Assembly: GCF_900104175.1 (NCBI RefSeq)
Contig: NZ_FNIX01000001.1
Location: 571,975-635,974 of the forward strand
DNA from: Lentzea jiangxiensis
Lineage (GTDB): Bacteria; Actinomycetota; Actinomycetes; Mycobacteriales; Pseudonocardiaceae
DNA length: 64,000 bases
Reading direction: 5' to 3'
A program made the translations under genes and the position numbers. The notes beneath the pieces are model-generated. The model saw nothing but the letters and a program-made list of their open reading frames with translations. It made no database searches and had not been told where the DNA came from. Numbering within the stretch: the first letter of the stretch is position 1; each line of letters begins with the position of its first letter. Of the stretch, positions 39,058-48,794 are shown piece by piece.

Positions 39058-39486
39058 TCACTCCGGCAAGGCGTGCTTCGGCAGGGACACGACGGGCGCC
39101 CGGTGCACCGGCGGTGGTTCGGGGGTCGGGACCGGCGGTTCGGTGGTCATCCCGGTGGGGGCCTCCGCCGGAATCTCGATCACGCCTGATCGGGTGAAAG
39201 AACTGCGCAGCGGCCGGCGCCGCTCGCGGTGCGGCAGATCCTCGCCGATCAGGTGCTGGTGCGTCGTGGCCCAGACCCGGCACGGCCACCGGCGGCGGCG
39301 CGGCCAGCCGGGACACGCCCGGCAGCGGCCGTCCTCGTCGGGCTGGTGCAGCGTGAGCAGCAGCCGCCAGCCGTCCGCCAGGCGGTGGATCTCCGCGCGG
39401 ACCAGCGCTTCCGCCTCTCCGTGCCCGGCGACCTCGTCCAGCAGTGCCAGGCGGTGCAGCACCGCGTCGCGCAGGACCTCGTCCAT
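39058..39486 (-). CDS. Hypothetical protein
   Basis: This 142-residue protein has an N-terminal helical part (MDEVLRDAVLHRLALLDEVA), a basic Cys-containing stretch (RCRACPGWPRRRRWPCRVW, possibly metal-binding) and a Pro-rich C-terminal tail. The ATG at 39486 overlaps the stop of the upstream small gene (ATGA), which supports expression of both. I do not recognise the family. No membrane segment or signal peptide is seen. Confidence 0.65.
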   Translation of the reverse strand: MDEVLRDAVLHRLALLDEVAGHGEAEALVRAEIHRLADGWRLLLTLHQPDEDGRCRACPGWPRRRRWPCRVWATTHQHLIGEDLPHRERRRPLRSSFTRSGVIEIPAEAPTGMTTEPPVPTPEPPPVHRAPVVSLPKHALPE

Positions 39487-39668
39487 CACATCTTCGCCGT
39501 GGCCTGGTCGAGCAGGGAGCCCAGCCGCCGGGTCTGGGTGGCGGACATCACAGCGGTCTCGCCGGGTGGCGTGACCAGCAGCACCCGGTCTTTCTCCACC
39601 AGAACGGTCATCGACCTGTCGCGACCGAACGGGTCGTGGCAGTGGATCCATCCCTGTGGTTCAGCCAT
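39486..39668 (-). CDS. Small hypothetical protein
   Basis: This 60-residue protein starts MAEPQGWIHCHDPFGRDRSM and has an alternating beta-like segment (TVLVEKDRVLLVTPPGETAV). The ATG at 39668 has a good AGGAGATTCC site. It is coupled to the following 142-residue gene by a 4-base overlap. Function is unknown. Confidence 0.65.
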   Translation of the reverse strand: MAEPQGWIHCHDPFGRDRSMTVLVEKDRVLLVTPPGETAVMSATQTRRLGSLLDQATAKM

Positions 39669-39992
39669 GGAATCTCCTATCGAGCGACACCCGACTCCGT
39701 GTTCATCGGCCGTAGGCCCTGCTCGCCGCACCGCGCACCGGGGAATTCACTCGTTTGCCAGCCGGGTGGGAGACGGGCAGTGGTCCAGCCGGGAAACTTT
39801 TGGATCGCGATTCGGTGGGGTCGCTGGGCGCGGAGCGCGGAAGCCCGCTATATTTGGCGACGGCGGCCCCGCTCCCAGTGACCCCCAGGCTGGTTGAGCG
39901 CGGCCGCCCTTTACGTTCGCGGGCTCCGGCGCACTCGGCATTCGGCCGGTTCGCCGGAGCCCGCAGTGCTGTTCGGGGTATCCCCCGGCTCA

Positions 39993-40072
39993 TTTCTGAA
40001 ATTCCTTCATTTCCAGAAAACCGACTTGCGCTCGGCCCACTCGTACGCTGTAAGTTTCTCGTACACCGTAAG
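39993..40072 (+). promoter_or_regulatory. Candidate operators in front of the MFS-TetR operon
   Basis: The 413-base gap 39669-40081 holds no supported gene. Near its end are two 14-base direct repeats, TCGTACGCTGTAAG (40041-40054) and TCGTACACCGTAAG (40059-40072). Each contains a CGTAC-N3-GTAAG inverted pair, and the copies are offset by 18 bases just before the ribosome binding site of the MFS gene. The second gene of the operon is a TetR regulator, so these are probable TetR operators. An imperfect palindrome TTTCTGAAAT..ATTTCCAGAAA (39993-40019) lies upstream. Confidence 0.55.
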
Positions 40073-40081
40073 GGGGACGAG

Positions 40082-41530
40082 ATGACTTCGACGACCGGGG
40101 AGGTCGGGGTGCACCCGCACCCGCAGCGCTGGGCCGTGCTCGGCGTGCTGTGCCTGTCCGTGATGGTCGTGGTGCTGGACAACACCGTGCTCAACGTGGC
40201 GATCCCGTCGATCTCCACCGGTCTGGGCGCGAGCACCGCGGACATCCAGTGGATGATCAACGCCTACTCGCTCGCGCTGGCGGGCCTGCTGCTCACGACC
40301 GGTTCGCTGAGCGACAGGTTCGGCCGCAAGCGCGCGCTCCTGGCCGGACTCGTGCTGTTCGGCACGGGTAGCGCCGTCGCGGCCTACGCGAACTCGTCCG
40401 AGGCGTTGATCGCGGCCCGCGGCTTCATGGGGATCGGCGCCGCCGTGCTGATGCCGGGCACGCTCGCCGTGCTCATGCAGTTGTTCGACGACAGGGAACG
40501 CCCGAAGGCCATCGGCATCTGGGCCGCCGTCACGAGCCTCGGCTTCGCGGCGGGTCCGGTGATCGGCGGCGCGCTCATCAAGCACTTCTGGTGGGGTTCG
40601 GTGTTCCTGATCAACGTGCCGGTGGCGGTCCTCGCGATCGCGGCCGTCGCGGTGCTCGTGCCGGAGTCGAAGGACCCGGCCGTGCGCAGGCCGGACGTGG
40701 CCGGCTCGATCCTGTCGATCATCGGCATGGTGTCGGTCGTCTACGCCGTGATCGAGGTGCCGGAGCACGGGTTCGCGTCGGCCGAGTTCGGCGTTCCGAT
40801 CGCGATCGGCCTGGTGACCATGACCGGCTTCGCGTTGTGGGAACGGCACACCACCGACCCGATGCTCGACCTCGCGTTCTTCTCCGACCGCCGCTTCACC
40901 GGCGCGGTGGCGTCGGGCGTGCTGGCGGCGTTCGGCATGGCGGGCTCGCTCTTCCTGCTGACGCAACACCTCCAGGGCGTGCTCGGCTACAGCCCGCTGG
41001 AAGCGGGCGTGCGCGTCGCACCCATGGCGATCGCGCTGCTGATCACCAGCAACACGCTGGGGCAGCTCGTGGTGAAGCTCGGCGCGGGCAGGGCGATGCT
41101 GCTCGGCATGACCATCGTCGCGAGCGGCGTGGCACTGCTGTCGGTCGGCACCACCTACCCGCCGACGCTCGCCGGCCTGGTCCTCATCGGCGTCGGAGTC
41201 GGTGTGTCGCAACCGGTCGCGGTCAACGCGCTGATGGGCTCGATCCCGCCGGAACGCGCCGGCATCGCGTCCGGGCTCTCGGGAACGCTGACGGAACTGG
41301 GGTCCTCGTTCGGCATCGCCGTGCTCGGCGCGCTGCTGTCGGCGCGGTTCGTGGCCTCGCTGCCCGACGGCGTTCCGGGACGGTCCCTGAGCGAGGCGCT
41401 GCACAGCGGTGCGGACATCGCGGTCGTGCGCGAGGCGTTCTCGAACGGCATGACCGTGAGCCTTCTGACCGGTGCCGCGGCCGTCTTCCTGGGAGGTGTT
41501 GTGGCCAGCGTGTTGCTGCGGCGTGCTTAG
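40082..41530 (+). CDS. DHA2-family MFS drug-efflux transporter
   Basis: This 482-residue protein has 14 predicted membrane helices. It has motif C-type LDNTVLNVAIPSI in helix 1, motif A GSLSDRFGRKRALLAG, PGTLAVLMQLFDDRERPKAIG and LTQHLQGVLGYSPLEAGVRVAP. This is the pattern of proton-coupled multidrug exporters such as QacA/EmrB-like pumps. The ATG at 40082 follows AAGGGGGACGAG. The TetR regulator is encoded 10 bases downstream and tandem operator-like repeats lie upstream, which suggests substrate-induced efflux. The drug is unknown. Confidence 0.93.
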   Translation: MTSTTGEVGVHPHPQRWAVLGVLCLSVMVVVLDNTVLNVAIPSISTGLGASTADIQWMINAYSLALAGLLLTTGSLSDRFGRKRALLAGLVLFGTGSAVAAYANSSEALIAARGFMGIGAAVLMPGTLAVLMQLFDDRERPKAIGIWAAVTSLGFAAGPVIGGALIKHFWWGSVFLINVPVAVLAIAAVAVLVPESKDPAVRRPDVAGSILSIIGMVSVVYAVIEVPEHGFASAEFGVPIAIGLVTMTGFALWERHTTDPMLDLAFFSDRRFTGAVASGVLAAFGMAGSLFLLTQHLQGVLGYSPLEAGVRVAPMAIALLITSNTLGQLVVKLGAGRAMLLGMTIVASGVALLSVGTTYPPTLAGLVLIGVGVGVSQPVAVNALMGSIPPERAGIASGLSGTLTELGSSFGIAVLGALLSARFVASLPDGVPGRSLSEALHSGADIAVVREAFSNGMTVSLLTGAAAVFLGGVVASVLLRRA

Positions 41531-41540
41531 GATCGTCGAC

Positions 41541-42221
41541 GTGGACAGCGTGTGGTTCAGCAAACCCAGGCCCAGCAGCGGGCAGCCCCTCGGCCTGAGC
41601 CGTGAGGCGATCGTCCGCAAGGCCCTGGAGCTGCTGGACCGGCACGGTCTGCAGAAGCTGTCGATGCGCAAGCTGGCCGCGGAACTCGGCGCGGCCCCGA
41701 TGTCGCTGTACTGGCACGTGCCGACGAAGGACGCGCTGATCGAGCTGTGCCTCGACGAGGTCTACGGCGAGTTCACCCTCCCCGATCCCGAGTCCGACTG
41801 GGAGACCGCGGTGCGCGGGATGATGCACGAGCTGCGCCAGCTCGCGCTCAAGCACCCGTGGTGGATCCGCGGGATCGGGGAGTTCAACACCATCGGCCCG
41901 AACGCCGTGGCCTACGCGGACGCCATGTTCGGGCCGATGTTGCGCGCCGGGCTGTCGACCGTCGCGGCCGCCCAGTCGATCGCCACGGTGGGCAGCTTCG
42001 TCAACGGGTACGCGATCGCCGAGGTCAACTTCATCGCTCGCGGCGGGATGGACTCGCCACCGCCGGACATGGACAAGATCGCCGACCTGTACCGGGACAA
42101 GCACCCCCGGTACGTCGCGATGCTGGACGAGGGCGAGCTGTGGTCGCTGGAGCGCCAGTTCGAGTTCGGGCTGGACTGCGTGATCGAAGGCGTCAAGGCC
42201 CGCGTCGAAGCCCTCAGGTAG
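41541..42221 (+). CDS. TetR-family transcriptional regulator (TetR_C-type C-terminal domain)
   Basis: This 226-residue repressor has an N-terminal HTH (LSREAIVRKALELLDRHGLQ then KLSMRKLAAELGAAPMSLYWHVPTKDAL) and a C-terminal ligand domain of the type found with drug pumps. GTG 41541 is the start, 10 bases after the MFS stop, so the two genes form an operon that the TetR protein probably represses. No motif identifies the ligand. Confidence 0.9.
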   Translation: MDSVWFSKPRPSSGQPLGLSREAIVRKALELLDRHGLQKLSMRKLAAELGAAPMSLYWHVPTKDALIELCLDEVYGEFTLPDPESDWETAVRGMMHELRQLALKHPWWIRGIGEFNTIGPNAVAYADAMFGPMLRAGLSTVAAAQSIATVGSFVNGYAIAEVNFIARGGMDSPPPDMDKIADLYRDKHPRYVAMLDEGELWSLERQFEFGLDCVIEGVKARVEALR

Positions 42222-42227
42222 GCGAAA

Positions 42228-42255
42228 CCCCCGCAGCGGTTCACGCGTGCGGGGG
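42228..42255. terminator. Bidirectional terminator between TetR gene and ald
   Basis: CCCCCGCA (42228-42235) and TGCGGGGG (42248-42255) form an 8-bp perfect stem with a 12-base loop that can extend by GCG/CGC pairs. It lies between convergent stop codons. Confidence 0.65.
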
Positions 42256-42276
42256 CCTCATTCATCAGGTTGGCTC

Positions 42277-43389
42277 TCAGATCACGGACTCCAGCGGCGT
42301 GTGCGCGAGGCCGGTCGCCTCCGCCACCGGGCCGTTGGTCAGCTTGCCGGCGTGGGCGTTGAGGCCCAGCGCGAGCGAACGGTCGTCCTTCAGCGCCTTC
42401 TCCCAGCCCTTGTCGGCCAGCGCGACGGCGTAGGGCAAGGTCACGTTGGTCAGCGCGTAGGTCGAGGTGCGCGGGACGGCGCCCGGCATGTTCGCGACGC
42501 AGTAGAACACCGAGTCGTGGACCTCGTAGGTCGGCTCGGCGTGCGTGGTGGCGCGCGAGTCCTCGAAGCAGCCGCCCTGGTCGATCGCGATGTCGACGAG
42601 CACCGAGCCCGGCTTCATCTCGGCGACCAGCGCGTTCGAGACGAGCTTCGGCGCGGCGGCACCGGGGACGAGCACGGCGCCGATGACCAGGTCGGCCTCG
42701 CGGACGGCCTGCTCGACGGCGAACGAGTTCGAGGCGAGCGTGCGCAGGCGGCCGGAGAACTGGGCGTCGATCTGGCGCAGCCGGTCGACGTTGGTGTCGA
42801 GGATCTGCACGTCCGCGCCCATGCCCACGGCGATGGTCGCGGCGTTGAGGCCGGCCACACCGCCGCCGATCACGACCACGCGGGCCGGGGCGACACCGGG
42901 GACGCCACCGGGCAGCACGCCGCGGCCGCCGGAGGGCTTCATCAGCGAGAACGCGCCGACCTGCGGGGCCAGGCGGCCCGCGACCTCGGACATCGGGGCG
43001 AGCAGCGGCAGCGCGCGGTTCGGCAGCTGCACGGTCTCGTAGGCGATGGCCGTGGTGCCGGACGCCAGCAGCGCCTCGGTCAGCGGCTTGTCGGCGGCGA
43101 GGTGCAGGTACGTGAAGAGGGTCTGGCCGGCGCGCAGGCGGGGGTACTCCTCGGCGATCGGCTCCTTGACCTTGAGGACCAGGTCGCCCTCGGCCCAGAC
43201 GTCGTCGGCGGTCGCGAGGACCTTGGCACCCGCGGCGAGGTACTCCTCGTCGGTGATCGCGGAGCCCAGACCGGCGCCCTGCTCGACGAACACGTCGTGC
43301 CCGCGGCTCGTCAGCTCGTGCGCACCGGCAGGGGTGAGAGCGACGCGGTACTCGTGGTTCTTGATCTCGCGGGGAACTGCGATCCGCAC
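42277..43389 (-). CDS. ald: Alanine dehydrogenase
   Basis: Ald interconverts L-alanine and pyruvate with NAD, and in mycobacteria also aminates glyoxylate to glycine. The 370-residue protein is full length. It has VPREIKNHEYRVALTP (Arg15-region substrate motif), KVKEPIAEE with the catalytic Lys, YLHLAADKPL with His, VVIGGGVAGLNAATIA (NAD-binding Rossmann) and VDIAIDQGGCFEDSRATTH. GTG 43389 is preceded by GGAGGAGTCATC. It is divergent from the riboswitch-controlled gcvH-sdaA genes, so genes of alanine, glycine and serine turnover are grouped here. Confidence 0.95.
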   Translation of the reverse strand: MRIAVPREIKNHEYRVALTPAGAHELTSRGHDVFVEQGAGLGSAITDEEYLAAGAKVLATADDVWAEGDLVLKVKEPIAEEYPRLRAGQTLFTYLHLAADKPLTEALLASGTTAIAYETVQLPNRALPLLAPMSEVAGRLAPQVGAFSLMKPSGGRGVLPGGVPGVAPARVVVIGGGVAGLNAATIAVGMGADVQILDTNVDRLRQIDAQFSGRLRTLASNSFAVEQAVREADLVIGAVLVPGAAAPKLVSNALVAEMKPGSVLVDIAIDQGGCFEDSRATTHAEPTYEVHDSVFYCVANMPGAVPRTSTYALTNVTLPYAVALADKGWEKALKDDRSLALGLNAHAGKLTNGPVAEATGLAHTPLESVI

Positions 43390-43619
43390 GATGACTCCTC
43401 CGTTCGGTGGCCGACATCTCACAATGTGGGGCAGTGGGAAGGTCATGTCACTGTGCGAATCGCACTATCGAGCACGTGTGCGGTTGTGCACTTGGGACAG
43501 ACCGACCTGGTTTGCGCTCGCGTGTGACTCGACCCGTCCGCGTTGACACCCGGCGGGGGCCGCACATAGCGTCGCCCCGAGAACTGAAGACCGGCCGCGG
43601 CGCGACAGCGCCAGAACCC

Positions 43620-43700
43620 GAGTGGGAGAGACCCCGACGAACGTCGGTCGGGGCGCCGAAGGGGCAAGCTCCCGCACACTCTCAGGCAGCAAGACCACTC
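43620..43700 (+). ncRNA. Glycine riboswitch upstream of gcvH
   Basis: The stretch has the glycine aptamer pattern: P1 stem GAGTGG (43620-43625) pairing with CCACTC (43695-43700), then GGAGAG, a GC-rich hairpin ACCCCGACGAACGTCGGT, the core GGCGCCGAAGGGGCAAG, and CTCTCAGGCAGCAAGACC. It looks like a single aptamer followed by an expression platform of about 70 bases. It lies 70 bases before gcvH, the usual target of this class. In known cases glycine binding turns on glycine cleavage genes; the direction here is inferred. Confidence 0.9.
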
Positions 43701-43770
43701 GGGGTAGGCAACTCTGCACGGCGGAGGGGGCGCAAGTGTCCTGACCCGTCACAGCCAGAGGAGTCGCGCC

Positions 43771-44154
43771 GTGCAGTTCCCCGAGAACCTGCTCTACACC
43801 GCCGAGCACGAGTGGGTCGACTGGACGCCGGGTACCCAGGACCCGCTGACCTGCGGGATCACCGAGTACGCGGCGGACGCCCTGGGCGACATCGTCTTCG
43901 TGCAGCTGCCCGAGGTCGGCGCGAAGGTCGTCACCAACGAGGTGTGCGGCGAGCTCGAGTCCACCAAGTCCGTCAGCGACCTGTTCTCGCCCGTCACCGG
44001 TGAGGTGATCGAGGTCAACAGCGCCGTCGTCGACGACCCGGCGATCGTGAACAACGACCCGTACGGCGCCGGCTGGCTGTTCAAGGTCCGCGTCGAGTCG
44101 GCCGAGAACCTGCTCACGGCGGCCAAGTACGCCGAACTCACCCAGACCGGCTGA
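43771..44154 (+). CDS. gcvH: Glycine cleavage system H protein
   Basis: The H protein carries the lipoyl arm that shuttles the aminomethyl group between GcvP, GcvT and Lpd. The 127-residue protein shows [31 protein letters not shown] and the lipoylation Lys in [19 protein letters not shown], then [13 protein letters not shown]. The GTG at 43771 follows AGAGGAG. The genes gcvT and gcvP are not next to it. A glycine riboswitch lies upstream and sdaA follows after 43 bases, consistent with glycine-induced conversion of glycine to serine and pyruvate. Confidence 0.96.
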   Translation: MQFPENLLYTAEHEWVDWTPGTQDPLTCGITEYAADALGDIVFVQLPEVGAKVVTNEVCGELESTKSVSDLFSPVTGEVIEVNSAVVDDPAIVNNDPYGAGWLFKVRVESAENLLTAAKYAELTQTG

Positions 44155-44197
44155 CATGGGCCCGACTGACCGCTCCACCACCACGAAGGACTGATCA

Positions 44198-45562
<1,365 letters not shown>

Positions 45563-45563
45563 C

Positions 45564-45917
45564 TCAGCGGGCGTCGTAGGCCTGCTGGGCCTCGAGCACG
45601 TCGGGCATCCGCGCTTCCAGCAGGTGGATCAGCGACAACAGCCGCTCCGCCGTCTCGCGCCCGAGCGGTGTGAGGCTGTAGTCGACTCGCGGCGGGTTCG
45701 TGTGCTGGGCCTCCCGGTGCACGAGCCCGTCGCGCTCCAGCGCCTGCAACGTCTGCGACAGCATCTTCTCGCTGATCCCGTCGACGCGGCGGCGCAGCTC
45801 GTTGAAGCGCAGCGGGCCGTCCACGAGCACGCCCAGCGTCAGGCCGCCCCACCTGCCGGTGACGTGCTCCAGCAAGGGACGTGACGGGCACGCCTTCGCG
45901 AACACGTTGTACTCCAT
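45564..45917 (-). CDS. HxlR-family transcriptional regulator
   Basis: This 117-residue winged-helix protein has CPSRPLLEHVTGRWGGLTLG, LRFNELRRRVDGISEKMLSQ (recognition helix) and RDGLVHREAQHTNPPRVDYSLTPLG, all typical of HxlR/MarR-like regulators. The conserved N-terminal Cys (FAKACPSRP) may sense oxidants or electrophiles. I chose ATG 45917; a TTG at 45938 is in frame. No target gene is adjacent in divergent orientation, so the target is unknown. Confidence 0.88.
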   Translation of the reverse strand: MEYNVFAKACPSRPLLEHVTGRWGGLTLGVLVDGPLRFNELRRRVDGISEKMLSQTLQALERDGLVHREAQHTNPPRVDYSLTPLGRETAERLLSLIHLLEARMPDVLEAQQAYDAR

Positions 45918-45958
45918 GTCCGCATCATAGCTGGTCAAGGCGCTAACTGATAGTAAGT

Positions 45959-45990
45959 GGGAGAGCTCTCCGCGTCAGGGGGAGCTCTCC
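45959..45990 (-). terminator. Terminator of the rsr gene
   Basis: The 9-bp arms GGAGAGCTC (45960-45968) and GAGCTCTCC (45982-45990) have a 13-base loop and lie 5 bases after the rsr stop on the minus strand. Confidence 0.65.
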
Positions 45991-45994
45991 TGCC

Positions 45995-48751
45995 TCAGAA
46001 CGGCCAGGCGGCGTTCCGGCCTGCTTCGAGCAGGGGCACCATGCGGAAGGTCGCGTCCGTCAGACCCCCGAACTCGTGACGGCCGGCCCCACCGGTCGCG
46101 AACGCCGCGTGCCGGTACCCGTTCAGGTTGAACCCGTAGACCGGCACGTGCCGCGGCACGACGTCCGGGACGCCCTCCCCGTGCGGCGCGCTGATCGTCT
46201 GCATGTCCGAGATGACGAACACGCGGTCGTGCCGCCGGTAGGTGCGCTTCAGCGAACCGATGATGTCCGTGCCGTGCCCGACCTCGCCGATGCGCTCCAG
46301 GAACCGGCCGACCTCCCGGATGACCGACGCCCCGCGCGGGACCTCGTGCCGGAACGTGCCGTCCGCGAACCCGACGACGTCGACCTGCTCGCCCTTCGCG
46401 CCGAGCGCGACGCCGAAGACCGCCGCGGCCTTGGCCGGGGTGACCTTCGACCGGGCCGAGATCGTGCCGTGCGTCATCGACGCCGAGGTGTCGATGAGGA
46501 CCAGCGACCGGCCCGGCAGCGCGGGCAGGTTGCTCAGCGACGCCTGCAGCGCCTGGTCCAGGGCGTGGCCCCAGCGCAGGCTCGGCGCCGCCTCGTAGGC
46601 GGACAGGAAGCGGAACGGGAACTGGCGCGAGCGGGCGACCTGGCCGGGGTCGGCCAGACGGGTCGCCACGGCCGCGGCGGCCTCGTCGGACATGCCGGCC
46701 TCGTCGAAGTTCCTGAGGTTCCGCAGGCAGTTGCCCGTGACCACGCCTGCCGCCACGAACAGGTTCGACGGTTCGACGGTCACGCAGTAGGTCGGGCGCT
46801 CGCCTCCATCCTCGATCGACACGATGCGGTCCATCGCGACCGCCTCGTCGTATCCGTGCATTTCGCTGCAAGCAGGCCGAACGTGCGCCAGGAGTTCCGC
46901 GAGTCGAGCGAGCTTCGCAGCCTTGTACCCGATCCGGAGATCCAGCAGTTCTGCAAGCCGTACCAACGCGGTCGCCCGGTTCACCTCCACGACGTGGACC
47001 GGGTACCTGCTCTGGATGGGACCGGCGCTCATACGTACCGCGTGCTCCCGGACGAGGTTGGTGACGCCGAGCCGGAGCAGTGCGTCCGAGACCTGGTCGG
47101 CCAGCCTGCGCGACACCGTCGCGTACTCGACTGAACCGTGCGCCGTGCCCCTCGGGTTGACGCGCTCACGGACGCAACCATCCGTGTCGATCAGGCCGGA
47201 CAGCGCCCCGATCCAGAACTCCCTGCTGAAGGGCTTGTTCGGCAGCGCCTTTACCTCGCAGCGCTTGCCCCACACCTCGTAGCCGCGCAGAACCTCGGTG
47301 AGGGGGTTGCGCTTCCACTGCTTGAACGGGAACCGCATGCGAACGATTCGGCCGTTCGCGGTCTCGGTCGTGCTGCACCCGTGCTTCGCCGCGTACTCGC
47401 GCATGAACGCCGCCGCGCCGTCGTCGGGATCGCAGTAGAACTCGGGCGTGAGTGCCGTCATTCCGCCGTCGCCCAGCATCGCACCGACGAAGTACCCGTC
47501 CCACGCATCGCCTTCGTCCCCGAAGTAGCCGGCGGTGAGGGGGACCGGAATGTGATCGCCTGGACGGAGCTCGGCGGTGGTGGTCCATTCCCACGCCTGG
47601 CGCCCGGCACGACGCCGGCGGATCCAGCGGTGGTCGGTCGTCGCATCTACCGCACGGCCGGACGCGAACCGGATGGTCGTCACCGGCCGGATGCCCGTCT
47701 CGAGCCAGGCGGAAGGGACGGTCGGGACGAGGTTGCCCACCGAGTGGTCGCGAGGGCCCTGGTTCGCGCCGTACTTGACCGATCGCGTGTCCCAGCTCTT
47801 GTCGTAGGAGAGAACCGGCAGACGACGGGCCACCACGTCTTCGATCGGAGCCGAGGTGCCGTCGGCGAGCCACACCGGGGTGCCTTCGGCCAGGCACGCC
47901 ATGTACCCCATCGACGGTGCCAGCGCCTCCCACACCTCGCGCGTCAGCGGACCCTGCAGCCACCCGGCCACCGACTCCCACGTCATCCCGGCCCGGCGCA
48001 GCACGTCGGCCGCGTCCGGACGCGAGAACAGCGCGCGCCGCTGCTCCACCGGCCACGCCATCAGCTCGCGGCGTGCCGCGATCACGCGCAGCTCCCGCGG
48101 AACCGCGGTGTCGGCGGAGCGGCGGCTGTCCAGCACGTACTGGAACAGCGAGCCCTGCCAGGCAGCGGCGGGGGACGGGTGGGCGAGGTTCAGGACGTCG
48201 GCCATGCGGAAGCCGCGGGCGTCGCTGTCCCACTTCAGGACGGCGCGCTCGTCGTAGAGGCGCGCGACGGCGTCGGCGATGCCCCGCTTGATCGGCTTCG
48301 GGACGCGGCGGCCGTGCGTGCCGGTCCAGTGGGCGAGGAGCTCGCCCGGCTCGTCGGCTCGCTGGAGCACCGAGTCGACGACGGCGCGGTTGGTGACGCC
48401 GGCGTCCGAGGAGGCGGTCAGTCGTGCCTGGACGAACTCGGCCGCGCCCACGAGCGACGCGGTGCGCATGTTGGCCTCGCTGCGCAGCCACCCGAGCAGG
48501 CGTGCCGTCCACTCGGGATCGGTGAGCGCGGCGGCGTGCACGAGCTGGGCGAAGCGGGTGTCGCGCCGGGTGCCGGACTCGTAGAAGGTGGCCTCGCCGC
48601 CCATGTTCGACACGGCGAGCAGGAACAGCTCGGACTTCGTGTCGCGCTCGTGGCCCGCGCCGCCCTCGTGGGTGAGTGCGGTCGGTCCGGGCGCCGCGGC
48701 GACCGGGCTGGTGCCCGCCGGACGTGCGCGGAAGATGTTGAACTTCGCCAT
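45995..48751 (-). CDS. rsr: Ro60-type TROVE/vWA RNA-binding protein (Rsr) containing an intein
   Basis: The 918-codon gene encodes a Ro60 orthologue, a ring-shaped protein that binds Y RNAs and misfolded or damaged RNA and in bacteria assists exonucleases in RNA decay and rRNA maturation under stress. The TROVE helical-repeat part is at 30-285 (DTRFAQLVHAAALTDPEWTA, VPKPIKRGIADAVARLYDER, MADVLNLAHPSP) and 675-735, followed by a vWA domain with the MIDAS motif DTSAS (754-758). The intein is residues 286-674. Without it the protein is 529 residues, the normal family length, and the junction reads MGYMA-CLRNLRNF. I chose ATG 48751 because of GGGGAAGAG upstream; an in-frame start at 48814 would lie inside a Y RNA. 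Three Y RNA genes lie immediately upstream on the same strand. Confidence 0.93.
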   Translation of the reverse strand: MAKFNIFRARPAGTSPVAAAPGPTALTHEGGAGHERDTKSELFLLAVSNMGGEATFYESGTRRDTRFAQLVHAAALTDPEWTARLLGWLRSEANMRTASLVGAAEFVQARLTASSDAGVTNRAVVDSVLQRADEPGELLAHWTGTHGRRVPKPIKRGIADAVARLYDERAVLKWDSDARGFRMADVLNLAHPSPAAAWQGSLFQYVLDSRRSADTAVPRELRVIAARRELMAWPVEQRRALFSRPDAADVLRRAGMTWESVAGWLQGPLTREVWEALAPSMGYMACLAEGTPVWLADGTSAPIEDVVARRLPVLSYDKSWDTRSVKYGANQGPRDHSVGNLVPTVPSAWLETGIRPVTTIRFASGRAVDATTDHRWIRRRRAGRQAWEWTTTAELRPGDHIPVPLTAGYFGDEGDAWDGYFVGAMLGDGGMTALTPEFYCDPDDGAAAFMREYAAKHGCSTTETANGRIVRMRFPFKQWKRNPLTEVLRGYEVWGKRCEVKALPNKPFSREFWIGALSGLIDTDGCVRERVNPRGTAHGSVEYATVSRRLADQVSDALLRLGVTNLVREHAVRMSAGPIQSRYPVHVVEVNRATALVRLAELLDLRIGYKAAKLARLAELLAHVRPACSEMHGYDEAVAMDRIVSIEDGGERPTYCVTVEPSNLFVAAGVVTGNCLRNLRNFDEAGMSDEAAAAVATRLADPGQVARSRQFPFRFLSAYEAAPSLRWGHALDQALQASLSNLPALPGRSLVLIDTSASMTHGTISARSKVTPAKAAAVFGVALGAKGEQVDVVGFADGTFRHEVPRGASVIREVGRFLERIGEVGHGTDIIGSLKRTYRRHDRVFVISDMQTISAPHGEGVPDVVPRHVPVYGFNLNGYRHAAFATGGAGRHEFGGLTDATFRMVPLLEAGRNAAWPF
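46730..47896 (-). mobile_element. LAGLIDADG homing-endonuclease intein in rsr
   Basis: A 389-residue in-frame intein sits in the TROVE domain. It starts at Cys286 with block A CLAEGTPVWLADGTSAPIEDV and has block B TTDHRWI with its His. It carries two endonuclease motifs, FVGAMLGDGG (421-430) and IGALSGLIDTDG (514-525), and ends VTVEPSNLFVAAGVVTGN before Cys675 of the C-extein. The penultimate residue is Gly rather than the usual His, and the His of block F is also not obvious. Splicing may therefore be slow or conditional. If the intein did not splice, the TROVE ring would be split. Confidence 0.92.
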
Positions 48752-48794
48752 CGGCTCTTCCCCCTCGGGACAAAAGAAGGGGAGCACACGAACG

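Noticed and set aside
39755-40081. N-terminal extension of the MFS frame
   Set aside because: It lacks membrane character and covers the operator-like repeats. ATG 40082 has a strong ribosome binding site and the family N-terminus.
43561-43618. Second (tandem) glycine aptamer upstream of the first
   Set aside because: I could not find the GGAGAG, GCGCCGAAGG or CTCAGGCA core elements in this stretch; only one aptamer is supported.
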